This document shows positions 18,565-27,549 of a stretch of DNA of 64,000 nt, in pieces. Position 1 is the first letter of the stretch, and each line of letters starts with the position of its first letter. Source of the DNA: Flavobacterium cheongpyeongense (GTDB lineage: Bacteria; Bacteroidota; Bacteroidia; Flavobacteriales; Flavobacteriaceae); contig NZ_QJHK01000014.1 of NCBI RefSeq assembly GCF_003202435.1, forward strand, positions 62,001 through 126,000, read 5' to 3'. The position numbers and the translations under genes are program-made. Under the pieces are notes generated by a model that saw only the letters and a program-made list of their open reading frames with translations, was not told the DNA's origin and did not search any database.

Positions 18565-19121
18565 TTCAGATATGGATTCTCAGGTGCATTTGACCAAATA
18601 AGGTAATCCCCTCCAAGTTCTATAATTTGCTCTTTCCAGAAATGAGTGGTAGATTTTCCGATAATTTTATTTTTATAGCTATTATCTGTGATAATCCATG
18701 AATTTCCCTGCATTTCATTCTCAAGTTGATTTTCATCCCAACCTGTGTAACCTAAGAAAAAGCGAATATTGTTCTTATGAATAGATCCGTCATTTATTAA
18801 GTCTTTAGTAGATTCGAAATCACCACCCCAATAAATACCATTAGAAATCTCAACACTGTTTGGGATTAAATCAGGAATATTGTGAATGAAATAAAGATTG
18901 TCCTGTTCTACAGGGCCTCCATTGTATATTTTGAAATTTGCATCAATTTCAGGAATTAAGTCATTAATAGTGTATTTTAACGGCTTATTAATGATAAAAC
19001 CTATTGATCCTTCTTTGTTGTGGTCTGCTAATAAAATTACCGATCTATTAAATGATAAATCTCCAATTATAGAAGGCTCGGCAATAAGCAGGTGTCCTTT
19101 TTTTAATTTTTCTGAAATCAT
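18561..19121 (-). CDS. YqgE/AlgH family protein (DUF179)
   Basis: 186 residues. It shows the family's start motif KLKKGHLLIAEPSIIGDLSF, then FNRSVILLADHNKEGSIGFI, INKPLKYTINDL, VYNGGPV-like IYNGGPVEQDNLYFIHN and GYTGWDENQLENEMQGNSWI. The molecular function of this family is unresolved; it is a soluble cytoplasmic protein. It lies downstream of the HU gene, separated by a strong terminator, so it probably has its own promoter. Confidence 0.93.
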   Translation of the reverse strand: MISEKLKKGHLLIAEPSIIGDLSFNRSVILLADHNKEGSIGFIINKPLKYTINDLIPEIDANFKIYNGGPVEQDNLYFIHNIPDLIPNSVEISNGIYWGGDFESTKDLINDGSIHKNNIRFFLGYTGWDENQLENEMQGNSWIITDNSYKNKIIGKSTTHFWKEQIIELGGDYLIWSNAPENPYLN

Positions 19122-19189
19122 ACGGTTACAATTTTTATTAAATTTAATAATAAAATATTTAAAAACCCAATAAAATCGTTAAACTGTAC

Positions 19190-19218
19190 AAAAAAACCCT
19201 CAAATTTGAGGGTTTTAA
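19190..19218 (-). terminator. HU gene terminator
   Basis: A perfect 24-base palindrome (19193-19216; AAAACCCTCAAA with TTTGAGGGTTTT), followed by a T run on the minus strand, 33 bases after the HU stop. Confidence 0.88.
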
Positions 19219-19248
19219 TTATATAATAAGTTTAGAGAACTTTCTTAC

Positions 19249-19521
19249 TTAGTTCACTGCACCCTCTAATTCAGCTCCAGCTTTGAATTTTACAACATTC
19301 TTAGCAGCGATTTTTATAGTTTTTCCAGTTTGTGGATTTCTACCGTCTCTTGCAGCTCTTGCAGATACTGACCAAGATCCAAATCCTACTAATGAAATTC
19401 TACCTCCTTTTTTTAAAGTAGTACCTACATTACCTAAAAAAGACTCTAAGGCTAATTTCGCCGCAGCTTTTGTAATTCCTGCATCAGCAGCGATAGCATC
19501 GATTAATTCTGATTTGTTCAT
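19249..19521 (-). CDS. HU-family histone-like DNA-binding protein
   Basis: 90 residues, standard HU length. It shows MNKSELIDAIAADAGITKAA, the GRISLVGFGSWSVSARAAR saddle, the DNA-binding arm RDGRNPQTGKTIKIAAKNVV and a C-terminal FKAGAELEGAVN. HU dimers bind DNA without strong sequence preference and compact the nucleoid. It is a monocistronic unit with an ideal promoter 44 bases upstream and a strong terminator, consistent with high expression. Confidence 0.97.
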   Translation of the reverse strand: MNKSELIDAIAADAGITKAAAKLALESFLGNVGTTLKKGGRISLVGFGSWSVSARAARDGRNPQTGKTIKIAAKNVVKFKAGAELEGAVN

Positions 19522-19564
19522 AATAATTAGTTATTAATTGTTGGTTAAAAAAATTGTTAATACA

Positions 19565-19594
19565 CAAATTTAGCAGGAAATCCTTTCCTTGCAA
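19565..19594 (-). promoter_or_regulatory. Promoter of the HU gene
   Basis: Minus-strand TTG (19592-19594), N19, TAAATTTG (19565-19572): an exact Bacteroidota consensus. Confidence 0.82.
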
Positions 19595-19701
19595 GTGTTT
19601 TCTCTAAATTTAGTAAAAATTGTTAATAACTTCGTTTTTTTGTTCATAAAACAAGTTGTTTTACGACCAATCATAGTTATAACCCCCTGTTTTTATTGGT
19701 G

Positions 19702-20649
19702 TTAATAGACTTTTGCATCATCAGAAAAAGTGAAGCCATTTAATAATTCAGCCATCTGCATTCTCTTTTTTCCGGGTAATTGTAAACTCAATAATTGTAA
19801 AAAACCATCCTGTATTGCAACTTTTAGTTCTTTTTTACTCGAAATCAGCTTGCCAATTTCGTAAGAGTGTTCTTCTGAAATCAGTTTTGCTTCATATATT
19901 TTGATGCTTAATGCTTCATTCTTATCTTTTAAAAAACACCAGGAAGAAGGGTATGGACTTAAACCGCGAATCAGATTATTGATTTCTCTTCCGGATTTCG
20001 TCCAGTCAATTTTGCAGTTTTCTTTGTTTAGTTTGTATGCGGTTTTGATCTCTTCATTATCTTCCTGAATGGTAGTGCTTACATTACCGCTTTCAATTAC
20101 TTTTAAAGTTTCAATCACTGTACCGCTTCCAGACAGCATTAACCGGTCATGTAATTGTCCCGCATTTTCTTCCGGATCAATAGCAATTTCCGAATTTAAA
20201 ATCATAGCTCCGGTGTCAATTTTATCATCAATAAAAAAGGTAGTAACCCCAGTTTTAGTTTCTCCATTGATAATCGCCCAGTTTATCGGTGCAGCACCAC
20301 GATAATTTGGCAGTAATGAAGCGTGAAGATTAAAGGTTCCTAAATCGGGCATCTCCCAAACTACTTTTGGCAGCATTCTAAAGGCAACTACAATTTGCAA
20401 ATTAGCATTCAGTGCTTTTAATTCGGCTAAAAAAGCTTCATCTTTTAAGTTTGTCGGTTGCAATAAAGTAAGTTTTCTTGCGAGAGCATATTCTTTAACT
20501 GCCGAATATTTTATTTTTTGTCCGCGTCCCGCAGGTTTGTCTGCTGTCGTGATCACGCCCACAACATCGTAATTATTTTTAATAATGGTATCCAGGATGC
20601 CAACAGCAAATTCCGGAGTTCCCATGAATATAATTCTCAATTTTTCCAT
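19702..20649 (-). CDS. fmt: Methionyl-tRNA formyltransferase
   Basis: 315 residues, standard length. The N-terminal formyltransferase domain has RIIFMGTPEFAVGILDTIIK and FNLHASLLPNYRGAAPINWA (catalytic Asn/His), then GETKTGVTTFFIDDKIDTGA (Asp). The C-terminal tRNA-binding barrel includes RGLSPYPSSWCFL and a closing LQLPGKKRMQMAELLNGF. The enzyme formylates Met on initiator tRNA using 10-formyl-THF. Its ATG overlaps the recQ stop by one base (TAATG), so the two are co-transcribed and probably translationally coupled. Confidence 0.97.
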   Translation of the reverse strand: MEKLRIIFMGTPEFAVGILDTIIKNNYDVVGVITTADKPAGRGQKIKYSAVKEYALARKLTLLQPTNLKDEAFLAELKALNANLQIVVAFRMLPKVVWEMPDLGTFNLHASLLPNYRGAAPINWAIINGETKTGVTTFFIDDKIDTGAMILNSEIAIDPEENAGQLHDRLMLSGSGTVIETLKVIESGNVSTTIQEDNEEIKTAYKLNKENCKIDWTKSGREINNLIRGLSPYPSSWCFLKDKNEALSIKIYEAKLISEEHSYEIGKLISSKKELKVAIQDGFLQLLSLQLPGKKRMQMAELLNGFTFSDDAKVY

Positions 20650-22544
20650 TATGATTTTAAAGTATATTTGTTATTCGCTAATATGGTAATATGATTGTTC
20701 TCTAACAGTTCCTGAAGCACCAAAATTATATCATGGGCATCGAGTTGTATCTGAATCTGTATTTCTCTCGAAGTCAAAGCGGCCGATTTTAATAAATGCA
20801 GAATTTTATCAGCAATCGAATCGGCTTCAGTAATTTTTCCTTTTTGTGAAATACAGTAGGAGCAGATGCCACAATTTTGCATGGTTTCTTCTCCAAAATA
20901 ATCTAAAACCAATCTGTTTTTACAGGTTTTATTTTCCTTTATATAATATAGGACAGACATCAGCTGTTCTTTTTTTAGAAGGTTCTGTTTTTCAAGATAT
21001 TTCGAAACTCTGTTTATGGTGAGTTCATCTTCGCGCACTTCGTTGAATAAGATAGTGGCATCATTATTTTTTGACTTGTATTCTATAATTTCTTTTTCTT
21101 TCAGTTTTTCCAAAACCGCCAAAACCTGTTCTTCTGTATGATGTGATTTTTTTGCTATAAGCGAAAGATTAAAAGGTGTTTTCATTTCATAAACCCCCGG
21201 ATAGGTTCTTAGAATTGCCAGAATGATTTCTTCGTCGTTTGGATTCAGACTCATATAACGAATGATCTCTTTCGACTCGATTAAAAACTGCATGGTAATC
21301 TTCTCTGAAAATTCCTGAGACAGGGTAATAATTCCCTGCTGATTTAAAAACTGCAGAGAATTATAGGTTTTTAAAGTAGGGAAGTCGTATTTGTTGCAAA
21401 AGTGATTGAGTTTAAAGGAAAAAGAATCATCTAAACCTTCGCCATAAGCAATCTGAAAATAATTGCAAAGTTTCACGTACATTGTTTTTAGAAACTTTTT
21501 GTCTGGCAGGACGCTCAAAAACTGCTGCTCTGTCTGATTGGCATCTGAATTATTGAATAGCAAAACAGAAAAAGCTTTTTCACCATTTCGTCCGGCCCTT
21601 CCGGATTCCTGATAGTAATTTTCCAGATTTTCAGGTAACTGTGTATGAATGACTGTTTTTACGTTGTCTTTGTCAATCCCCATTCCAAAAGCATTTGTAG
21701 CAACAATAACCTGCGCTTGTTCAGACATCCACAATTGCATATTTTTGTCTTTTTCTTTAGCCGAAAGTCCGCCATGGTAATAAGTTGCCCGAAATCCTAA
21801 AGATTGTAACTGCGTCGCTATATTTAAACACGATTTTCTATTTCGTACATATATAATAGAAGGCTGTGGATTTTTCTTTAAAATTTGCTCGACACGATAC
21901 AGTTTGTCTTCGACTTCAAAAACCATATAGGCAATATTTTTTCTTTCAAATGATTGTTGAAAAAGTATTGGTTCTTTCAAACCTAATTCGGTTTTAATAT
22001 CTTCAATAACTCTGGGAGTTGCCGTAGCGGTCAAAGCTAAAAAAGGAATTTTAGGGAAGTATTTTTTAAGTTCTGAAATCTTTAGATAAGCCGGACGAAA
22101 ATCATGTCCCCACTGCGAAACACAATGAGCCTCATCAATTGCAATTAAATTGATGGGAAGATTTTTAATGCGCTCCAAAATCCAGTCAGACTGTAAACGT
22201 TCAGGTGAGAGGTATAGAAATTTATAATTTCCGTATTGGCAATTGTCGAGGAGGTCGATGATTTCTTCTGTGTGAATTCCACCTGTCAGCGCAATCGCTT
22301 TAATATCGCGCTTTTGCAAATTTACCACCTGGTCTTTCATCAGGGCGATCAAAGGCGAAACGACAAGGCAAATTCCTTCCTGCATCATGGCCGGAACCTG
22401 AAAGCAAATTGATTTCCCTCCCCCGGTAGGCAGCAATGCAAAAGTGTCCTGACCTTTTAAAACCGAATCAATAATTTCTTTTTGCAGCGGTCGGAAACCG
22501 GTATGTTTCCAGTATTTTAAAAGAATATCATGTGCTTCCTGCAT
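20649..22544 (-). CDS. recQ: RecQ-family ATP-dependent DNA helicase
   Basis: 631 residues from ATG 22544 (TTG 22550 is also in frame). Helicase motifs are in order: FRPLQKEIIDSVL (motif 0), LLPTGGGKSICFQVPA (Walker A), DEAHCVSQWGHDFRPAYL (Walker B plus aromatic loop), ALTATATPRV, and ESGRAGRNGE (motif VI). The zinc-binding segment (CKNRLVLDYFGE, CGICSYC) and a winged-helix region follow. It has no obvious HRDC domain and ends in a short C-terminal extension. It unwinds DNA 3'-5' in repair and fork restart. It is upstream of and overlapping fmt. Confidence 0.95.
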   Translation of the reverse strand: MQEAHDILLKYWKHTGFRPLQKEIIDSVLKGQDTFALLPTGGGKSICFQVPAMMQEGICLVVSPLIALMKDQVVNLQKRDIKAIALTGGIHTEEIIDLLDNCQYGNYKFLYLSPERLQSDWILERIKNLPINLIAIDEAHCVSQWGHDFRPAYLKISELKKYFPKIPFLALTATATPRVIEDIKTELGLKEPILFQQSFERKNIAYMVFEVEDKLYRVEQILKKNPQPSIIYVRNRKSCLNIATQLQSLGFRATYYHGGLSAKEKDKNMQLWMSEQAQVIVATNAFGMGIDKDNVKTVIHTQLPENLENYYQESGRAGRNGEKAFSVLLFNNSDANQTEQQFLSVLPDKKFLKTMYVKLCNYFQIAYGEGLDDSFSFKLNHFCNKYDFPTLKTYNSLQFLNQQGIITLSQEFSEKITMQFLIESKEIIRYMSLNPNDEEIILAILRTYPGVYEMKTPFNLSLIAKKSHHTEEQVLAVLEKLKEKEIIEYKSKNNDATILFNEVREDELTINRVSKYLEKQNLLKKEQLMSVLYYIKENKTCKNRLVLDYFGEETMQNCGICSYCISQKGKITEADSIADKILHLLKSAALTSREIQIQIQLDAHDIILVLQELLENNHITILANNKYTLKS

Positions 22545-22608
22545 GGCCAAAGTATTAAAGTTAAAAATTTAGAAATCAGTTTCTAGTTTTGCAACTTTAA
22601 ACCCGCCG

Positions 22609-23142
22609 CTAAATTTTGTCTAATATATAAAGAATTCTGTTTTCAACCGTGTCTTTCGGGACTTCAATTAAATCGTAACCGTATTTTTGATACGTTTCAA
22701 CCAGGTGCTTTTGGATCGTTAATGCCTGTTCGAAATTTTCGTAGCGCTCAGTGTCACTTTCGTAAATTTCTTCCCAAGGCGGTAAAATAAAAGTTTTGGA
22801 ATATTTGTAGTCCTCGCAAGCCTTAGTGAAAAAATCCGGATATTCGTCTCCAATATAATCCATGTAAGCCACTACATCAGGAATTCCCCGGTCAATAAAA
22901 ACGACAGAATCAGACTCCTGTGACGCTTTTTTAAATTGCTGTATACGTCCTTCAAGCAACATTTCGCTAAACAATAAAGGCTGTTCCAAAAACAATTGTT
23001 CGACACCTCTTTTTTGGGCTTCGAGCGTAACCTCTCTTGAGATTTCAGGGTAACAGCAATAGCCACGAGCTACTAATTCGTTTATGAGTGTAGATTTTCC
23101 TGTGCCAGGACCGCCAAGGAGAACTATGATTTCTTTTTGCAC
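22609..23142 (-). CDS. AAA-type NTPase, predicted kinase-like ATPase
   Basis: About 177 residues. The Walker A is LLGGPGTGKSTLINELVARG, with later VVFIDRGIPDVVAYMDYIGD (Walker B-like) and TFILPPWEEIYESDTERYE. This is the AAA_28 type of small NTPase related to NMN-adenylyltransferase/kinase P-loops. The substrate is unknown. The ORF reaches TTG 23163, but that lies within the -7 promoter element at 23161-23168, so the GTG at 23142 is the better start. It heads the run NTPase-recQ-fmt on the minus strand, with a 64-base gap to recQ. Confidence 0.82.
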   Translation of the reverse strand: MQKEIIVLLGGPGTGKSTLINELVARGYCCYPEISREVTLEAQKRGVEQLFLEQPLLFSEMLLEGRIQQFKKASQESDSVVFIDRGIPDVVAYMDYIGDEYPDFFTKACEDYKYSKTFILPPWEEIYESDTERYENFEQALTIQKHLVETYQKYGYDLIEVPKDTVENRILYILDKI

Positions 23143-23160
23143 TTTCGTAAAAATAAAGCG

Positions 23161-23168
23161 CAAATTTA
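23161..23168 (-). promoter_or_regulatory. -7 promoter element of the NTPase gene
   Basis: Minus-strand TAAATTTG. Transcription would begin near 23154, ruling out TTG 23163 as the start and favouring GTG 23142. Confidence 0.6.
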
Positions 23169-23238
23169 CCTAAAGTTATTCGTAATTAAAAAGAATATTT
23201 ATCAGAAACGGATGATTCCGCATTTTTGGAAGCATCGT

Positions 23239-23312
23239 TCCTGCTTTCGGCTATATCTTTTATAGCGAACCCCGCTATAAAAGGATATCGCCTCCATCAG
23301 GGTTATAGCGGG
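23239..23312. repeat. Dispersed hairpin repeat, copy A
   Basis: Conserved flanks TCCTGCT...CTATATCTTTT and AAAAGGATATCGCC-TCCATCAGGGTTA surround a perfect 11-bp stem (23257-23267 with 23273-23283, loop 5). The same flanks occur at 51089-51165 with a different stem sequence that still pairs. Confidence 0.65.
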
Positions 23313-23434
23313 AAGATGGTTTTGTTTTTGGAATTATTTCAATTATTCACTATTAAGTTAAATTGTAATTAGATCCCAAAAAAATACACCGATTAATATC
23401 TTTTTTCAATATAAAAAATCTAAAATCAAAAACG

Positions 23435-23442
23435 TATATTTG
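23435..23442 (+). promoter_or_regulatory. -7 promoter element of the DUF493 gene
   Basis: TATATTTG, 19 bases before the ATG at 23462; no good TTG upstream at the usual distance. Confidence 0.55.
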
Positions 23443-23461
23443 CGTTTATTTTTAATTACGA

Positions 23462-23758
23462 ATGGAGAACGACAAAGAAAAAAACATCGCCGAATTTTAC
23501 GAAAGATTAAAAGTCGAGCTTGATAACTCAAATACCTGGCCGGCAGAATATTTGTATAAATTCATTGTGCCTTCTATAGCAGATAATGTGGAGCAGGTCG
23601 AAAAAGCTTTTGACAGGATGGGGGCGGTTATCAAAACAACAAAATCTAAAACAGGTAAATTTACCAGTGTTTCTATAGATGTAACGATGAATAGCGCTGA
23701 TGAAGTAATTAGCAAATACAAAGAAGTTTCTACAATAGAAGGTATAGTTTCATTATAA
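23462..23758 (+). CDS. DUF493 (YbeD-like) small protein
   Basis: 98 residues. It has the family's ACT-like alpha/beta pattern: FYERLKVELDNSNTWPAEYL, YKFIVPS, KTKSKTGKFTSVSIDVTMNS and VISKYKEVSTIEGIVSL. The first Met lies in MENDKEKNIAEF. The family's function is undefined; the fold suggests a small regulatory or ligand-binding protein. It is followed after one base by the DUF4290 gene, so the two form an operon. Confidence 0.85.
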   Translation: MENDKEKNIAEFYERLKVELDNSNTWPAEYLYKFIVPSIADNVEQVEKAFDRMGAVIKTTKSKTGKFTSVSIDVTMNSADEVISKYKEVSTIEGIVSL

Positions 23759-23759
23759 C

Positions 23760-24482
23760 ATGGTCGAAAAATATAAAAAAGAAGTCGCGAATGACGTTGT
23801 TTTTAACTTAGAATATAATTCTGAAAGACAGCGTTTACTTATTCCGGAATATGGTCGTCATTTGCAAAAACTGATTGATCAGGCCACTATCATCGAAGAT
23901 GTCGAAACACGCAATAAAGCAGCAAAATACATCATTCAGGTAATGGGAAGTCTTAATCCGCACTTGCGTGATGTCCCGGATTTTCAGCATAAATTATGGG
24001 ATCAGCTTTTTATTATGTCTGATTTTAAATTAGATGTAGAGTCGCCATATCCGATTCCGTCACGAGATGTTTTGCAGTTAAAACCGGATATTTTACAGTA
24101 TCCGCAAAATTTCCCGAAATACAGGTTTTACGGTAATAATATCAAATATATGATAGATGTTGCCAATAAATGGGAGGATGGCGAAATGAAAAATGCATTG
24201 GTTCTCGTGATTGCAAATCACATGAAAAAGTCATATCTGAGCTGGAACAAAGACACTGTAAAAGATGATGTCATCTTTGAACATTTATTTGAATTGTCAG
24301 ATGGAAAAATCAACTTACTGCAAAGTACAGAAGAGCTTTTAAATACAACTGACTTATTGCGTACCAATAAACGTATTTCCAATAAAATTACGCCCCCGGG
24401 TCAGCCAAAAATCCAAAGCAATAAAAACAATAAAGGACCAGGAAAATCAAAACCTTTTCAAAAAAATAATAATCAGAAATAA
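23760..24482 (+). CDS. DUF4290 family protein
   Basis: 240 residues. The family pattern is recognisable: FNLEYNSERQRLLIPEYGRH, ATIIEDVETRNKAAKYIIQV, MGSLNPHLRDVPDFQHKLWD, and then a Lys/Asn-rich disordered tail from about 205 to the end. It is a cytoplasmic protein found widely in Bacteroidota; the role is unknown. It starts one base after the DUF493 stop. In many Bacteroidota it precedes murA, as here (94-base gap), suggesting a link to envelope growth (inference). Confidence 0.88.
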   Translation: MVEKYKKEVANDVVFNLEYNSERQRLLIPEYGRHLQKLIDQATIIEDVETRNKAAKYIIQVMGSLNPHLRDVPDFQHKLWDQLFIMSDFKLDVESPYPIPSRDVLQLKPDILQYPQNFPKYRFYGNNIKYMIDVANKWEDGEMKNALVLVIANHMKKSYLSWNKDTVKDDVIFEHLFELSDGKINLLQSTEELLNTTDLLRTNKRISNKITPPGQPKIQSNKNNKGPGKSKPFQKNNNQK

Positions 24483-24575
24483 AAGTTGCAGAGACTAAGC
24501 TGCTAAGCTTTTCTTTGAGGGAGAAAAAAACTTAGGGTCTTAGAATCTTAGTAACTCAGAACCTAAAAGTGAAAT

Positions 24576-25898
24576 ATGGGAGTATTTAAAATCGAAGGAG
24601 GAATTCCTTTAAAAGGAGAAATCACTCCGCAAGGAGCAAAAAATGAGGCATTACAAATTTTATGTGCCGTGCTTCTAACGGGAGATAAAGTAACAATTAA
24701 TAATATTCCCGATATTATAGATATCAACAAATTAATCACTTTGTTGGGTAATTTAGGAGTAAAAATTCAACGTAATGGAGCGGGATCGATTACATTTCAG
24801 GCTGATGAGGTGAATGTTGGATATTTAGAAACAGAAGCTTTCAAAAAAGAGGGTGGAGCGCTTCGTGGTTCTATTATGATTGTTGGGCCGCTTTTGGCAC
24901 GTTTCGGAAAAGGATATATTCCAAAACCGGGTGGTGATAAAATCGGACGTCGCAGATTAGATACGCATTTTGAAGGGTTCATCAACCTTGGAGCAAAATT
25001 CAGATACAACAGAGAGGATCACTTTTACGGAGTAGAAACCCCTGAAGAAGGATTACAAGGAACAGATATGCTTTTAGACGAGGCATCTGTAACCGGAACC
25101 GCCAATATTGTAATGGCTGCTGTTTTAGCAAAAGGAAAAACTACTGTTTACAATGCAGCCTGTGAGCCTTACTTACAACAATTGTGTAAAATGTTAAACA
25201 CTATGGGGGCTAAGATCACAGGAGTTGGATCTAATTTATTGACTATTGAAGGTGTTGAAAGCCTTTCAGGCTGTGAGCACAGAATTCTTCCTGACATGAT
25301 TGAAATTGGTTCCTGGATTGGTCTTGCAGCGATGACAAAAAGCGAAATCACCATCAAAAATGTAAGCTGGGAAAACTTAGGTTTAATTCCGAATACTTTT
25401 AGAAAACTGGGAATCACAATCGAAAAACGCAACGATGATATTTATATTCCTGCACATAAAGACGGATATGAAGTAAAAACAGATATCGATGGTTCTATTT
25501 TAACCATTGCCGATGCACCATGGCCAGGATTTACGCCTGACTTGTTGAGTATCGTTTTAGTTGTCGCAACACAGGCAAAAGGAGATGTTTTAATTCACCA
25601 GAAAATGTTTGAAAGCCGTTTGTTTTTCGTGGATAAATTAATCGATATGGGAGCAAAAATTATGTTATGTGATCCGCATAGAGCGGTGGTTATGGGGCAT
25701 AATTTTGAATCTCAGCTAAAAGCAACTACAATGTCATCGCCAGATATTCGTGCGGGTATTTCATTATTAATAGCAGCCCTTTCGGCAAAAGGTATAAGTA
25801 CGATTCAAAATATAGAGCAAATTGACCGTGGATACGAACGTATCGATGAGCGTTTAAGAGCAATTGGAGCAAAAATCGTGAGAGAGAAAATGTTTTAA
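24576..25898 (+). CDS. murA: UDP-N-acetylglucosamine 1-carboxyvinyltransferase
   Basis: 440 residues. It contains PLKGEITPQGAKNEALQILC (UDP-GlcNAc site Lys/Asn), GGALRGSIMIVGPLLARFGK, the active-site loop KPGGDKIGRRRLDTHFEGF and the C-terminal ALSAKGISTIQNIEQIDRGY. MurA transfers enolpyruvate from PEP to UDP-GlcNAc, the first committed step of peptidoglycan synthesis. The loop residue equivalent to E. coli Cys115 is Asp (residue 121, codon 24936-24938), a change known to block covalent inactivation by fosfomycin. It follows DUF4290 on the same strand. Confidence 0.97.
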   Translation: MGVFKIEGGIPLKGEITPQGAKNEALQILCAVLLTGDKVTINNIPDIIDINKLITLLGNLGVKIQRNGAGSITFQADEVNVGYLETEAFKKEGGALRGSIMIVGPLLARFGKGYIPKPGGDKIGRRRLDTHFEGFINLGAKFRYNREDHFYGVETPEEGLQGTDMLLDEASVTGTANIVMAAVLAKGKTTVYNAACEPYLQQLCKMLNTMGAKITGVGSNLLTIEGVESLSGCEHRILPDMIEIGSWIGLAAMTKSEITIKNVSWENLGLIPNTFRKLGITIEKRNDDIYIPAHKDGYEVKTDIDGSILTIADAPWPGFTPDLLSIVLVVATQAKGDVLIHQKMFESRLFFVDKLIDMGAKIMLCDPHRAVVMGHNFESQLKATTMSSPDIRAGISLLIAALSAKGISTIQNIEQIDRGYERIDERLRAIGAKIVREKMF

Positions 25899-26029
25899 GC
25901 ACCCGGGAAATAACGAATTGATCAGGCAATTTTACTAGTTAGACGAAGGTTTAGATGCTGTTTTATTGAACTAATTCTAAAAAAAGTTTAAATCGTGAAA
26001 TTTTGGAGAAGAAAAATAAATGTCTTTAA

Positions 26030-26905
26030 ATGACAAATGAACAAAAAGCTGTAAAAGCTACTTATTTTAGTATAGCCGGAAATACCTGCCTCGCCCTTGT
26101 AAAAGGATTGGCAGGTTTTTTTGGCAATTCTTATGCCCTGATTGCAGACGCAATAGAATCAACCACAGATATATTTTCGTCTTGTCTGGTGCTGTTTGGA
26201 ATAAAATATTCAAACAAACCTGCAGACGAAAACCATCCATACGGTCATGGCCGCGCAGAGCCTCTCATTACCTTTTTGGTTGTGGGATTCCTTATTACTT
26301 CTGCCACGATTATTGGTTACGAAAGTATTGCAAATATAGGTACTTCACATGATTTGCCTAAATCCTGGACTTTATATATTTTAGGAGCAATCATTATCTG
26401 GAAAGAATATTCATTTCGGTTGGTAATGAAACGCAGTAAACAAACCAACAGTTCAGCTTTAGCAGCAGATGCATGGCATCATCGTAGTGATGCTATCACA
26501 TCAGTGGCAGCCTTCATCGGGATTTCGATTGCACTGCTTATGGGAAAAGGGTGCGAATCAGCAGATGATTGGGCGGCACTTTTTGCTGCTTTTTTTATCT
26601 TATACAACAGCTATAAAATTTTCAGGCCGGCTCTGGGTGAGATCATGGATGAACATCTTAACGATGATTTAGTCGAAATAATTCGTGTTAAGGCTTTGAC
26701 AGTTAAAGGTATTTTAGGAACCGAAAAATGCTTTATTCGTAAAGCCGGGATGAAATATCACGTTGATCTGCATGCTATAGTTTCGGCAAAAATTTCAGTA
26801 AAGGAGGGACATGATTTGGCACATCAATTAAAAGATACACTAAGAGAGCAAATTCCTGAACTTGGACATGTTTTGATACATGTTGAGCCAGATGAATATT
26901 ACTGA
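26030..26905 (+). CDS. Cation diffusion facilitator (CDF) metal transporter
   Basis: 291 residues with six membrane segments in the N-terminal two thirds. Metal-site motifs: ALIADAIESTTDIFSSCLVL (D..D in TM2), DENHPYGHGRAEPL (cytoplasmic loop typical of FieF-like CDFs) and AADAWHHRSDAITSVAAF (HxxxD in TM5). The C-terminal cytoplasmic dimerisation domain (about 210-291) has KYHVDLHAIVS and HVLIHVEPDEYY. It exports divalent metals (Zn or Fe) in exchange for protons; specificity is not clear. It stands alone with a terminator after it. Confidence 0.92.
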   Translation: MTNEQKAVKATYFSIAGNTCLALVKGLAGFFGNSYALIADAIESTTDIFSSCLVLFGIKYSNKPADENHPYGHGRAEPLITFLVVGFLITSATIIGYESIANIGTSHDLPKSWTLYILGAIIIWKEYSFRLVMKRSKQTNSSALAADAWHHRSDAITSVAAFIGISIALLMGKGCESADDWAALFAAFFILYNSYKIFRPALGEIMDEHLNDDLVEIIRVKALTVKGILGTEKCFIRKAGMKYHVDLHAIVSAKISVKEGHDLAHQLKDTLREQIPELGHVLIHVEPDEYY

Positions 26906-26926
26906 TTTAAATGCGTTTCTCTGGTA

Positions 26927-26967
26927 TAAAAAATCCGTTTATTCGTAAGAGTAAGCGGTTTTTTTTA
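26927..26967 (+). terminator. Probable terminator after the CDF gene
   Basis: An imperfect AAAATCCGTTTA / TAAGCGGTTTTT stem with eight T residues, 25 bases after the stop codon. Confidence 0.6.
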
Positions 26968-26970
26968 TGG

Positions 26971-27074
26971 GCGTTGCCTACGGCCGGGCTATCCGCTAAA
27001 TTCCCGATTAACAAAAACTACGGCCGAAAAGCCTTGTTTTTCTAAATCGGGAGATACCGCTTCTATCCCTAACG
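26971..27074. repeat. Probable divergent copy B of the dispersed hairpin repeat
   Basis: Carries GGGCTATCCGC on the left and GATACCGCTTCTATCCCTAACG on the right, around a long imperfect stem (TTCCCGATT...AATCGGGA). The right flank resembles GGATATCGCCTCCATCAGGGTTA of copy A. The relation is weaker than between copies A (23239) and C (51089). Confidence 0.45.
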
Positions 27075-27100
27075 TAAACTCAGGTAAAAAGAAGTATTGA

Positions 27101-27142
27101 GTATTTTGTCACTTCGACGGTGGAGAAGTCACTGAGGGAGAG
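27101..27142 (+). repeat. REP-like hairpin, left end of a GIY-YIG cassette
   Basis: Contains a hairpin of GTCACTTC (27108-27115) with GAAGTCAC (27125-27132), 7/8 paired and loop 9. It is an inverted copy of 27550-27589 and ends exactly at the stop codon of the GIY-YIG gene. Confidence 0.65.
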
Positions 27143-27489
27143 CTATTCGATATTCATTGATTCAAAATGATGATTTAAAAAGTCGAATTCAGGATTAAAG
27201 ACCTGAATTAAAGATAGTTTTTTATCTCTTCGCCATTTTTTTATTTCTTTCTCTCTGGAAATAGCTTCTTGGACCCAGACAAACTTTTTGTAATAAATTA
27301 GAAATTAAATACCGTATTTGAAGCAAAAGTTTTAGTTCCGGTTTCTAAATTTTCTTTGTGTTGTTGAAGCCTAATTTTTAAATTATTAGTTACTCTAATA
27401 TAAAAAGTAGAACGGTTCTTATTGGTTAAGATGTAGACATAGCAAGTATGAAAACCTTCTTGCGGATTAAGAATGAATTGAGTTTTTAA
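27143..27489 (-). pseudogene. GIY-YIG endonuclease, decayed
   Basis: Two minus-strand frames make one YhbQ-type GIY-YIG domain of about 110 residues. The N-terminal piece reads NPQEGFHTCYVYILTNKN, then STFYIRVTNNLKIRLQQHKE and ETGTKTFAS, and stops at 27298. The C-terminal piece, in another frame, reads LIYYKKFVWVQEAISREKEI, KKWRRDKKLSLIQVFNPEFD and ends at 27143. The second motif should read YIG but is YIR, and no start codon is in frame. So it is inactive on three counts. The gene lies between inverted REP-like hairpins, so the cassette may once have moved as a unit. Confidence 0.75.
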
Positions 27490-27549
27490 TTAATTTTGTT
27501 CAGTTTGAAGAACATCAAGTCACATTACGATCTCAAATTAGCAGTGTTT

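Noticed and set aside
20069..20305. ORF antisense to fmt
   Set aside because: Shadow of a well-conserved gene with no independent coding signals. The same applies to other antisense ORFs over susC, murA, rny, carB and the ABC genes.
24483..24575. Repeated CTAAG/CTTAG words before murA
   Set aside because: Low-complexity and imperfect; looks like common intergenic filler, no defined unit or CRISPR-like spacing.
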